The position numbers and the translations under genes are program-made. From Lagopus muta (lineage: Eukaryota; Chordata; Aves; Galliformes; Phasianidae): a stretch of 64,000 nucleotides of DNA. Below, in pieces: positions 40,511-52,700 of this stretch (position 1 is its first letter; each line of letters starts with the position of its first letter). Under the pieces are notes generated by a model. The model did not search any database and was not told the origin of the DNA. It was given only the letters and a program-made list of their open reading frames with translations. Location: assembly GCF_023343835.1 (NCBI RefSeq), contig NC_064471.1, positions 6,189,598 to 6,253,597 on the forward strand. The letters are read 5' to 3'.

Positions 40511-43500
40511 AGGGTGGAATGTTACACATACCACTACTCCAAAAACAAAGGCAAACATGTACCCTCCTTATTTTTGCCTTAGAACATGAGAATTTATGAC
40601 TGTTCATGATAAATCCTTCCTGCTTCCCTACACCCACCCCTTTCCCATAACACTGTAGAGAGCTCTCCAGAATTCCATGTGCTTTCTTTCCTCCCACTTA
40701 CCCACCTCTACATCATGAGTTGGGATTTGTTGTCTCATGTGAGGTGATCTAAAAATCGTGTTCTTCTGTGCATGTGACGCTCCTTATTTCAGGGCTTCGC
40801 ATTGCTTGCTAGGCATCAAAAGGTTATCTCTTTTCCTATTTGCTTACTCTTAATATTAGCTCCGTGAGTCAACTTCCTGTGTCTAAACTAGGACCTTCTT
40901 GAAGAATATAGATGAAAATATCATTTCTCATATGGAAAGTAGTTGCAACATTAAATTCATTCAGCTGAATGCAGATGGTATGGAAGAGGCATGACTGGGA
41001 CTCTAAGGCATGAATTTGAGTTGGCAAGTTTATAATTCCTCCAGATGCTCTCTCCCTTCTCCAGGAGGTGCTGTGATATTTGAAGTAGGACTCTTGCTTT
41101 AAAAGCAGCATGGAGTGAAGTGGAAAAAAAAAATAAAAAAAATAGTGCTGTGTAGTAGGAGGAGTAATCTAGTAGTTCTTTCATTTGATTTTTTTTCCCT
41201 GAATAAAGAATATTGAAGAACTGAATTCATCTTGTTATGTTGATCTGCCTGAAAAGAAATGTAAATGGGATCCAGATGTGTTTTCTCCTCTAATAGTTTC
41301 ATTCACTATGCTTTAGATATGGGAAAACGAAATGTATTCCATAATAGACTGGAGGAGAATAGACCAAAATTATAATTTTATAGTATTCCCTAGGAATTCA
41401 TAGAAGCCTAACGAATTAACTGGGAAACTCTGATGCCTAATGAACTCTCCACGGGGAAATATTTAATTTTGTACTGGCTGCCATAAGGCAACTGCATGGT
41501 GGGTTATTTAATCATCACTTGTAGAAATAAAACAGCAGTAGAAAATGGACTCGTCCCCACATTATAGAGATAGTTTGTATAACTTCAACTGAGCCTCTCC
41601 TTCAGCATTCGCTGGAGACGTTCTAAGGTCTAGTGCTGCACTGGCACAAAACTTGGATAACACCATTATGCACTCTCTTAACAACACTACAACATATCTT
41701 CTGTCTGACAAAGGAAAAGAGAATTTAGAGGTGAAGCATCTAAAGATGCAGCCTTGCCATCTCATGAAGTTTGACTGTTGCTCTCAAATTACTTTTGTAT
41801 ATTATAGTGAGGCAACTAATTACACTAAAAGAACACAGTGAAATTGTTTTTTGTTTTGGTTTATGTACTCGTAAATATAATTTGCTGTCAAAATAAAACA
41901 AAGTTATGGCCTGTCTTGCAGTTGTAGTGAAATATTGAAGTGTACTGTGCACTTCATTTCTTATATGCAAACCGTGTTAATCTTTATTTCTGTTCAGAAT
42001 GCGATTCTTACTCTTTTTGGCTTCCAATTATTCTCTTGCACTTTTTTTCAGATGTACTGAACTGTTCAGGAGAGTAAACACATAAGATTGCCGTGTTAGA
42101 GCAGAGACCTTCTGTCCTAACATTTGACATCAACCTTCTTCTATTTTAGGCACTGTTTATACTTTAGCACATGCATAATGTTCCCTAATAGCAGCCTCTA
42201 GCCCCCTTTAAAGCAAATTTTGTGAGTAGATAAGTGGCCAAAGGTTCTGACTTAGAAGACAGAAGCCCAGCAACATTGCAGAGCTTATGCACGAGAGCCT
42301 AGAGAAGTGCAGTTTCATTGTGGAAATCACGTAAGCAAATGGTTAATACTCCAGAATGTCTCTTTCACTTACAGCAATGTTCTTGTAACTGTCAGCCCAC
42401 TGCAGAGCCTGGGATCAGGTCACCCTTTGTGCTCCCCTCCCAAGGCAGGGCAGGGGCAGTCTCTCTGTTCTGTGGGCAGAAAATTACCCTGTCAGAAATG
42501 CAAATGTCTTCAGGACACCATATGGTGGAACAAAATGTAAAATGGAGCCTATGATCCTTATTACTTCTCCCAGGCATCATCAGCCAAAATGCTGTTTTCA
42601 GCTTCCAGTATTTCTCTTCATCGCAGCACTATTTTTACATGCTCAGTTGGTTTGTATTGTGGAGCTTTGTTTCATTAGTATGAAACTAGAAACTAGATTT
42701 AAAATCCTATATTTACTAGACCTAAGCTCTGTCTGTAGAAAATGAAGGCTTGATTTTTATTTTTATTCATTTTTATTCTTCTTCTACTCTGTCTACTCTT
42801 GTACAAGTACAAAGAAAAAAAGTCTGAGGAATTCCTTCACTGTTGCAGTAGGAAGAAAAAAATGCTGCGATGTTAAAATATTCTGAAAAATAGGATTCTT
42901 ACTTTTCAGGTAGTCTGTCTATTAAAAGGTCTAGTAGCAAATGATGTACAACACTGAGCTACGCTCTCGTTTGAAGCACTCTTCCATTACACTGGATTTT
43001 TGGTAATGTGTTTATTCGCACTATCCTCATTATAGAAATAATCTACAAAATAGATCTGTGCTCTTTTAAATCCCTGCAGAAGTCAGTCATCTCTCCAAAC
43101 ATATGGTCTGTTTACCTTCCCAAAAGCTAAATGTCTTCATAATACTGAAACCCAAAGACCCCTCTCTGTTCCAGTGCAACAGACGTGGAAATTCATCAAG
43201 TTTTTTCTGTATGTTTTCATCCCCAACTGGTATTTGAGAGCAGAAGGCCAGAGCACTAACCAGGATACATTAGGCTGTCGAGCCACCATGCTACGGTGGT
43301 TCTGACATTATTTTTTAATGAGAGAAAAAATAACTGACCTTGTTGGGACTTGCACCCAGACACCCCTGGCTACTGTCCAGCCTGAAGAGCACTTTAGTAG
43401 TGAGTGTGGTGTGCTCAGGACTAGTGAACAAAACAGATTTCAGTTCGCCACTTTGCACAGTCATCAGTAAGTACTTCTTCACTAGAGGTTTCTGTTTTCA

Positions 43501-43744
43501 CCGTCTACTGTTCTGTCCTTGGCTGACACATGCAGCACCTAGGGTAGGAGTATTGATGCTGAAATACTTTAAAAATGTCTTTTTCCTTCTTCCAAAAACT
43601 TGTTTTATAAATGTTATTTATCACAGAACTGTGCGTTGCTGTCAGCATACTTCCTGATGTTGCCGATGCAGTGCTAGCAATCTTGCCCAACATGAAAGAA
43701 GAGGGTAATATGTCATAGTTCTGCTCAGCAAATCTCCCATTGTC
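40511..43744. other. Non-coding stretch
   Basis: Unique AT-rich sequence after the ERVL LTR. The first bases (AGGGTGGAATGTTACACA) resemble a polypurine tract plus LTR start. No gene or named repeat is recognised in the rest; the open frames at 41653-41841, 42307-42745 and 43340-43657 lack protein character. Confidence 0.5.
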
Positions 43745-44562
43745 ATTGTCGGGTGAACCTGATGAGGTTTAACACGGCAAAGTGCAGAGTTTTGCACTTG
43801 GGCTGGAGGAATCCTAGGCATCCATACAGACTGGAAGGAGCGGTCCTTGAGAGCAGCCCTGCAGAGAAGGACCTGGGGGTCTTGATAGATGAAAAACTTA
43901 ACACGAGCCAGTAGTGTGCTCTTGCTGCTTGGAAGGCAAGTGGGGTCCTGGGCTCCATCAAAAAAGGGGTGGCCAGCAGGGACAGGGAGGTGATCATCCC
44001 CCTCTACTCTGCTGTTGTGAGGCCCCATCTGGAATACTGTGTCCAGGTCTGGAGCCCCTACTACAAAAAAGACAAGGAGCTGTTGGAGAGGGTCCAGAGA
44101 AGGGCCGCAAAGATGATCAGGAGACTGGAGCACCTCCCCTATGAAGGCAGGCTGAGGGAGCTGGGTTTGTTCAACCTGGAGAAAAGAAGGCTGCAGAGTG
44201 ACCTCATTGCAGCCTTTCAGTACCTAAAGGGAGCCTACAAACAGGAAGGGAATGAACTCTTTGAAAGGGTAGATAACTGCAGGACAAGGGGAAATGGTTT
44301 TAAGTTGAGGGAGGGAAGATTTAGGTTGGATGTCAGGGGGAGATTCTTTAGTATGAGAGTGGTGAGGTGCTGTAACAGGCTGCCCAGAGAGGCTGTGGAT
44401 GCCCCGTCCCCAGAGGTGTTCAAGGCCAGATTGGATGGGGCCCTGGGCAGCCTGGTCTGGTATTAAATGGGGAGGTTGGTGACCCTGCCTGCAGCAGGGG
44501 GGTTGGAGATTCATTATCCTTGTGGTCCCTTCCAGCCCTGGCCATTCTGTGTTTCTGTGATT
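43745..44562 (+). mobile_element. CR1 LINE, 3' 0.8 kb with open ORF2 tail
   Basis: It carries the distal part of CR1 ORF2 and the 3' UTR ending CCATTCTGTGTTTCTGTGA. From 43969 to 44466 a 165-codon frame is still open. It encodes the ORF2 C-terminal blocks ([40 protein letters not shown]) up to the normal end. A few stops lie just upstream. Compared with the CR1 copies at 5.7-7.7 kb this one is young. The RT catalytic core is absent, so it is a 5'-truncated dead copy. Confidence 0.93.
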
Positions 44563-46879
44563 AGAACTACAATAAGGGGAGTGAAGCTGCAGCATCTGTA
44601 AGAAGTATTGGGGAGTTATAGTAAGGGAAAACACCTTTAGATCCTGCTGCTCAATCTCTCCTCTGATACTTAAAAATATTCAAAAACTCATGTTTCCCAA
44701 CACAAGGGAAATTCTAGTACTATCTGAGCTTTGGTAAAATTCTGCTTGATTAGTTACAAAATAATTAAAAGGATATTTTTTCTTCTTTTTATTGCATACC
44801 TCACTGCCCCAGCCACAGAAAGGCTCTCTTTCATGTAGCGACTTCCCTCTTCCCATAAGAGATTGGGCTTAGCAAATCCGTACTGCGTGGGGTTAACTAG
44901 AAGGCAACATTCATCTCTGAACCCAGCTATTTGGGTTTTTGTTTAGCAGGTTCTTTCAATCTAAATAATGTTGACTATAAGCAAAATTGCACATATTCCT
45001 GGTGCCTAAATAATCAGGTATGTAGAGATTTTGACATTGGAAAGTCACAAAATAAGGCTGTTATACTTCCATATTTTCTGTAAGGCAATGACAAATGAAA
45101 GCATTGAGCAGTGCTGGTATTTGAAAATAAGTTCAGTTCTTATTAAAATCTTGGAGAGTTTATAAAGTTATTGTGTTACTAACCTTTCAATACAGATTGC
45201 TTTTCTAAAAATACTTTCTTTTTCTGCTTGTAGGCCTATACTCTTTTTCTTTCCTTGGCTAGATTAACCTCAAAATGTAATTCAGCTCCTAATAAACCTC
45301 TGAAAAGTGTAATTTCTCCCAGTTTTCATGTATTTTTTTTCTGTAACACTATCAAAAAGAATGAACGTTGTCATGTATTTATTTAATTTTTTTGCATCCC
45401 CCACACACATATACCCCACGAAACTCTACCCACGGTACTGACAATCAACCTGACAACATAATCAGTCAAATTTTACTGAGTGACTGTTTCTTAGGTAACT
45501 GAAACACAGTCGCAGAAATGAATGGCTCAGTACAGAAATAAACCCCAAACTGGCACATGGCACCTCCATTCTATTTCAACGAAGCCTGAACATTTCATAA
45601 AGGTGTGGAGCAAAGGTGAGGCACGCCTAATGCACAGACTTTGAACATGTTGCTTCTGGTAGGACTGGAATTCAACCATGTACCAACAGAAGGTCTGATT
45701 CAAATTCCCAAAATAGGGCTCCATGTTAGACTTGTGAGCGATGTACAAGCCATTCTTGAAGTTCTGTATTAAAACTACTTTCACTGATTAGGAGGTAAGG
45801 CCAGGAGGAATGCATCCCTACCAAAGCTTTTTTTAACTGTTAATTTTATTATTTCTTCCTACAGACCTTCTGAAACATTTTCCTAAGTAATGAATCTGCC
45901 TGAAGTCAGTTTTAGGAGGTGTGGAAAAATAGGAGAGGTGTTGCTTAAAGCGGTGGATAGAGAAACAGAGAAACCTCTAGACCCAGTGGCATCTTGAATT
46001 TCTCTCTTTCTCTCCTTTTTTCCTTTGGAAGAGGTGGCTGTTCATATAGCAAATTTTCCTCGGTAGAAGACCTTTCTCTGACAGGGCTCTGTTCGTGTTC
46101 ACACTGAAATTGGAGTGGAAAATAAAGTGTTACCTTGATGATAAAGTCAGCCTTTCAGTGTGAGTTAGAATATGCTATTGTAGCACCGTATTTTGTTGCT
46201 GTAGTTAGTTAAAATGAATTATTGAATGAATTATATATATGAAATTGGAGCATTTACTGAAAAAATATTAAGGTGCTAAAATATTTTTAAATTGCCTTTG
46301 TCTATGAGAAGCATTTTGAAATTATTCAGCTGCCTCAGACCTTTTATGAAAACTTTATTCTGAACCTTTTAAAGGAGTGCATTGGACTGTAGCATAAATT
46401 TCCACAAGGCTTCTGTGGCACTCCAGGTAGTTTTAGTTACCAACCGGTAATGAAAATGATAAATAGATTTAATAAGTAATAAATAGCTCAAAGGTTTTTA
46501 AATCAAGGAAAAATGATTGTTTCTATAATATTAACAATGCAATATCCTTATGGAGATCAACGTATTGATCCAGAAGCACTGCAAAATCATTCCCTGAAAG
46601 GAATACAATAATATTTGGGAGGAACACACCCTTTTGTTCCTGAACCACAGAGGGCTCAACAATGATATTTCCCCTTTCTTAATTATTTACGTGTGTGTGT
46701 GTGTGTGCCAACGCAGTGCTGGAAATTATGTGAAGGCACAAAGAGTTGTGCGCTTGGTTTGACTTCAGTAGTTATCACTTAGCCGTATGACCTTAAAATA
46801 TATCCTTGTTTATTTCCTCCTGAGGTCTGTGCCATTAATGTAAAGTGCAGGAGTCAGGCCGATGGGTGTGCTCTTTTCG
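44563..46879. other. Non-coding stretch
   Basis: AT-rich unique sequence with a (GT)n microsatellite at 46691-46707. No gene is recognised; the open frame at 45527-45784 (- strand) has no protein-like features. Confidence 0.55.
46691..46707. repeat. (GT)n microsatellite
   Basis: Eight to nine GT units. Confidence 0.9.
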
Positions 46880-47148
46880 GTGTTGTGCAGCAATATAACA
46901 AGGGACAATGGGCACAAACTAGAACGCAGGAAGTTCTACATAAACACAAGGAAGATCTTTGTTGTCAGTTAACAGAGCTCAGGAACAGGCTGCCCAGAGA
47001 GGCTGTGGAATCCCCTTCTCTGGAGATATTCAAGTCCCGTCTTGATGCCTACTTGTGCGAGCCGCTGTAAGGAACTGCTGTAGCAGGGGGTGGACAGGGC
47101 GATTCCAAAGCTCTCTTCTGACCCCTACACTGCTGTGATTCTGTGATC
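46880..47148 (+). mobile_element. CR1 LINE 3' end, different subfamily
   Basis: Contains GGCTGCCCAGAGAGGCTGTGG, then ATTCAAGTCCCGTCTTGATGC, and ends CTGTGATTCTGTGA. The 3' UTR text differs from the copies at 43745 and 48137, indicating another CR1 subfamily. About 270 bp, + orientation. Confidence 0.85.
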
Positions 47149-48136
47149 TGCTAGCTGAAAAAGCTCTTGCGGACAGGATGGCCAGAAAAAGACAATAGAT
47201 ACAATTTCAGTGAAAACAGTGCATCTAAAAATATGTAATAAGAAATAAGGAATAGGAGAAAAAAACTACATGCAGGCATGTAATTCTCCATCACAGACAA
47301 CTTCCAATAAATCTGCAGTTTACTGTTGCTTCTGCTATAAGTTAGATTGACAGCCAAAGAGCTTTGTGCAAGTGAGAGAGTTAGCTCAAGTGTGCGCAAG
47401 AGAGGCAAGTCTGAGTCTACTGAAACACATTTGGGACATTTTTGTCAGATGATTTACTTGACTAACTGGCAAGGAAATAAGCAGGATAAATGCCATGTAG
47501 AAGCCTAATTAAACTGTGTTCTCTCTGGGAAAACAGTTTCAGACCCTGTACCAGGTGGTTAGGACAGTTATAACCTTCAAAGAGCAAGAAAACAAAATGT
47601 GTTGTTAGGAAGGAAGGAAAACGGAAAATATGTTGCACGTTTAGACAGTAACTGCAAGGATGTGTACAAGGATATGCTGGGCCTTCTTTGAACAATTTGG
47701 TCCTTGCTTTTGCTGCTGTTCTGGTTGCTAGCTGAGCAACTTAGACACTCTATCACCTCTTTCATGAAAAGAACTTTTGTTTCTGATTCAAGCCATTATT
47801 TCCTAATTTTAGTTCAGGGGGGCTTTTTTTCCTCTGTTTTCTTATTGCTAATTTAAAATAGAAGTAAAAAGGACAAAAAACAGTGAGAGTACTGTCTCAG
47901 TGTGAGGAGGAGAAGCCTGTCACAAGCATGTGACTACAACAAAACTGTTCAGTGTGAACTTATCAGACGTGCTATGCATTTATTTACATATAAGTTTTGT
48001 TAGAACCTGAGAAATACTTTCTTCTAGAAGCCCATCCCCAGGAAAACTTGGAGAGAGATCTGGGTTTGTTTGTAGCTGGATAAGAAGAATTACAAAGAAG
48101 AATCAATTTTCCTGACAAAGAGCTGGTAAAAGCTCT
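47149..48136. other. Non-coding stretch
   Basis: Unique sequence between two CR1 copies; nothing recognised on either strand. Confidence 0.55.
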
Positions 48137-48700
48137 TTAAAAGCTCTCTACTCGGCTCTTGTGAGGCCCCATCTGGAGTACTGTGTCCAGGTGTGGAGCC
48201 CTCAGTACAAGAAAGACATTGAGATTTTGGAAAGGGTCCAGAGGAGGGCGACTAGGATGATCAGGGGGCTGGAGCACCTCCCCTATGAGGACAGGCTGAG
48301 GGAGTTGGGCTTGTTCAGCCTGGAGAAGAGAAGGCTGCGGGGTGACCTCATTGCAGCCTATCAATACCTGAAGGGAACCTACACCCAGGAGGGGAGTAAA
48401 CTCTTCAAAAGGGCTGACAACAGCAGGACTAGGGGAAATGGTTTTAAGTTGAAGGAGGGAAGATTTAGGTTGGATGTTAGGGGGAAGTTCTTTACTAGGA
48501 GAGTGGTTAGGCCCTGGAACGGGCTGCCCAGGGAGGTCGTGGATGCCCCGTCCTTGGACGTGTTCAAGGCCAGGTTGGACGGGGTCCTGGGCAACCTGAT
48601 CTGAATATGTATGTTTGGTGGCCCTGCTAGGCAGGGGGGTTGGAACTACATGATCCTTGGGGTCCCTTCCAACCCGGGTGATTCTGTGAGATTCTGTGAA
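48137..48700 (+). mobile_element. CR1 LINE 3' end with open ORF2 tail
   Basis: A 5'-truncated copy of about 560 bp. Between 48161 and 48604 the ORF2 C-terminal frame is open ([16 protein letters not shown] start, [30 protein letters not shown]), ending in TGA. The 3' end is GGTGATTCTGTGAGATTCTGTGA. It is similar to the copy at 43745 but from a separate insertion. Confidence 0.93.
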
Positions 48701-49070
48701 AAGCATAAGACATGAAAATATGTTCAAGATAATATATTTTTCTCTACTTCAGAACAAAATAACAAACACGCCACCTTTGAAAGTCACAAAGCAATTTGAG
48801 TGAAAAAGTTCAGTGTTGTGGCGTAACTCCACCTTTCTAGTGGGTTGGAAGTAGCACCTAAACCTGCTTTGTGAGTGAATGTATTTACAGCTAAGCCAGC
48901 AGTTGCATGCAGATTTGGAGATTCGTTGCTACATCTGCTATTATAAAGCAGAGTTCTTGCTATCAGTATTTGAGCAAATTGTACTTTCCATAAAAACAGA
49001 TGGTTGCCTCAAAATTAGAGACCAAGATTACCCTTCCTTCAGTACTTGGTAAAATCTAATAATATAAATA
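48701..49070. other. Non-coding stretch up to the third provirus
   Basis: Unique AT-rich sequence; no feature recognised. Confidence 0.55.
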
Positions 49071-49076
49071 GTGGTC

Positions 49077-49442
49077 TGCATAATCAAGATGTTATAATTG
49101 CAATATAATCAAAAGAGTAAGGCAAAGTGTATAACCAAGATGTTATAATTGCAATATAATCAAAAGAGTATGGCAAAGCAAACAGGGATCACAAAAGAGA
49201 ATAAGTAGAAGAGCTTACCCTTGGGTTGAGCTCACTAGAAGATACCAAAGAGGAGGATCTCCAGAAGAGATCCTTCCCCTCTGGTAGCCAGCTCTTAAAT
49301 AGGTCCAGGAGGGGTGGAGCCTGGCTCCACCCCTTCCGGCAGCACAGGTGAATTGCCTTCACCTGTGCTCCTCTGGCTGACTCATGGCTCACCTCAGGTG
49401 ATCAATCAGAGGTTCAGGCCGTGACTCAGCAGTTGCCATACA
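49077..49442 (-). mobile_element. 3' LTR of the third provirus, with a 51-bp duplication
   Basis: The - strand start TGTATGGC follows the polypurine tract GAAGGGGTGGAG at 49443-49454. The unit starting 'ATAACCAAGATG' (49131) is repeated as 'ATAATCAAGATG' at 49080, giving a 51-bp tandem duplication that the other LTR lacks. A TATTTAAG element serves as a TATA box. Confidence 0.85.
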
Positions 49443-49775
49443 CTCCACCCCTTCACGGCGTGAACCAATGATCAGGTTAACAAAAGGGTAAGCTTTCCCT
49501 AATACAGAGATCCGGTATATCGCGACGCTTATACAATTTTATCGCGGCGTATGTTGGTACAGTTCAAGACAAGTGATGATTAATGGATGTCCATACTCTT
49601 CTATGGGCCAGTGCTCGATGATGTGCCTGGAGGCATGAGGTCCTGAGGTGCAAGTCCATTCTATGTTCCATCAGTCCCATGCAGACCATCACCGGGTGTT
49701 GTACGTGATCTGACAGCAACACTGGAACGCTTGATGGCATTTTGTTCCTTCCGGTGGTCCTGAAGGCTCACAGAC
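49443..49775 (-). other. Non-coding region between pol and 3' LTR
   Basis: About 330 bases with no open frame and no env remnant. It ends in the polypurine tract at 49443-49454. Confidence 0.75.
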
Positions 49776-52700
49776 TCACGGGGAGTAATACAGATGTTTT
49801 ACAGGTACCAGGAGGGGAAGGTCTGCTCTCCAGGGCAAGATACAGGCCGTATTTCTGTCTTGGGTCAACACTTCCGCTTGTACTGGGGCACGTCCTGGCC
49901 GCCTGTACCACACCTTTTTGCCGGATATCTGCGGCTGCATAACGATATCAGGCACCAAAGGAGGTGTCCTGATCTGCCATAGGGACATGATGGGGGTCCC
50001 TTTAGCAATAAAGATCGGAGTGTTGACCATAATATCAGTAGGCCATGTACCTATTACTGGAGGGACTACTGAGCCTCCCACCTCCAATAGTCTCCCCCAA
50101 GGTGCAAGTAGGCCACACCACTTGGGTCCTACCTGCACCTTCCAGGGCCATTTTATTTTATGGGTACCTGGCTCTAAGTTTTCAGGGGCAGGGAGCAGAA
50201 GATTATTTTCATTACCAATTTGGGGTCTTACCTGATGATCAGTGCCCGTAATTTGGATCCTAAGCGGGGTGGCCCATGTCGTCTGCAACATTCTCAGGGC
50301 ACTGGGTCTGCCATCTCGAGGTCTTTCATTCAGGTCCCGCAGGGTTTCATACAGTCTTTTTGTCCACCCCTGCAAGGACTGGGAGTCTGTCTTCAGGGCA
50401 GCCTTAAGAATACCGTTATAACGTTCGATGAGGCCTTCCTCTGTTGGATAATATAGCAGGTGGAATCGCCATTCGATGTTATTTTCTTCTGCCCAGCGCT
50501 GTATCGTTGCACCAGTAAAATGAGTCCCTTGGTCGCTCTCGATGACTTGAGGTGTCCCGTAGGCAGACATCAGTTCAGTGAGTGCCTTGATGGTATATGC
50601 CTGGTTTGCTTTCGGTACTGGATAGGCCTGCAGTAGCCCACTTGCAGTGTCGACACAGGTCAGGGCATATCTTGCCCCTTCGGAACGAGGAAGGGGCCCG
50701 ATGTAATCGACCTGCCATCGCTGGAGAGGATTGTGTCCCCTAGCAAGATGGGCTGTTGTTTCGGGCAACGATCTCGGTCTCATCTTGGAGCAAGCGTCGC
50801 AATCCTGGCATGCCTGGACGATATCAGATAGTTGTATGGGCAGTCCCCATGCTTTAGCAGCTGCCCACATTGTCTTTTGTCCAGCATGCCGTAGCTTCTG
50901 ATGTAGCCAGCGGGCGATGTTCTCAGATGGTGAATTCTCAATCCATCGAACTCGGGCCAATGTGTCGGCTTCATCGTTTCCCGGTGACTGTAGGGGCTGA
51001 TGACCAGAAACATGGTAGACACGTACAGTCCTGTGTTTGACCGTATTCCATATATCTAACCACATGTCTTTGCCCCAGATTGGTCGGGCGTGGATAGTCC
51101 ATTCCTGGGTGGCCCACTGTGCAATCCAGAGAGTGAGCCCCCGGTACACAGCCCAACTATCTGTGCAGATGTTCAGGATACCATCACCGGGTTCCTTGGT
51201 TATAACCATCCACACAGCTCGCAGTTCTGCCCATTGGCTGCTCTGACCATCCCCCTCATCGAACCAGATTGTCTCGGTGGAAGGATGGTATGCTATTGCT
51301 CTCCACTTGCTCGGGTTGCCCTCGCTGGACCCATCTGTGTACCAGGCATCTTCAGGGATAGGATATTTTCCCTCCTGAACGGGACTCTTCTCTGGTGGAG
51401 CAACCAGTATTTCTTCTGGTGCATCACTGTGATATGTAACTGGGCCTAGGATCTTCTGAAGTTCTTCTTTCAAGGGGGATGAAGACAGACTGCTCCTTTG
51501 GCTGAGATAGGCAACCCATCGTGCCACTGTTTGTGCTTGGGCCACCCCTGTCTTAGGAAGGTGGGTCAGATCCTTCACCCACCCCTGAATTGGCAGAGTG
51601 GTCTTGACTATAACTGCAGCTGTCTGAGTTATTGGCTCTACTGCCTGTAATGCCGAATAGGCAGCCAATAACTGTTTTTCAATCATACTGTATCTTTCTT
51701 CTGCTCCGTGCCAAACCTGAGACCAGAAACCAATGGGGGTCCGAACAGAACTCTGGCGCTGCCACAGGCCCCAACCGAAGCCGTCTTGAGTAACATGAAC
51801 GTCCAACTCGGCTGGGAGGGTAGGATCGAATATACCCAATGCCTGAGCTTGTTTAACTGCCAGTTTTGCTTGTTGGAAAGCATCCTGTTCGGTTTTCCCC
51901 CAGTCCCATAGCTGCCCCTTTTTTGTGAGTCTGTATAGTGGCCTTAGCAGCTGCGCTAGGTGAGGTATAAAGGAACGCCAAGAACCCAATATACCTAGAA
52001 ACTCTTGCAGCTGCTTTGATGTTGTAGGGACTGGAAATGCCTGAACCTTATCTATAACAGCACTGGGTAGCACTTTGGTCTTTCCTGACCAAACCACCCC
52101 CAGGAATTTTACGGACAGGCCTGGACCTTGCACCTTTTGGGGATTTATAGCCCATCCCCTTTGTTGCAAATAGGCAGTTAGTGAATCTGCTGCCTGTCCT
52201 ACTACCTCCAGTGAGTCGGATGTCAACAGGAGATCATCAATATAATGATATAGGTTAACATCATCAGGTTTTCTCCAGTCAGCCAGGTCACGCGCCACTA
52301 GATTATGACAATACGTTGGTGAATGCACGTACCCCTGTGGCAGGACCTGAAAGGTCCACTGCCTGCCTCCCCACGTAAACGCAAACTGATCTTGCGATTC
52401 CTCAGCAATTGGGATACTGAAGAATGCATTTGCTAGATCTAGGACACAATGATAGGTTTTTATCTCCCTACTCAATGTGTCCATTAGGGAAGCAATATTG
52501 GGTACGGCCGCATGAATAGGCGGCGTGACCTTATTTAATTCTCTGTAATCTACTGTCATCCTCCATGTGCCATCCGACTTTCGCACCGGCCATATGGGGG
52601 AGTTATACGGGCTGTGTGCAGGTCTTATAATGCCCACTTTTTCTAATTCCTGCACCGTTCTCGATATTTCATCTTGCCCACCCGGGAGTCTATACTGTCT

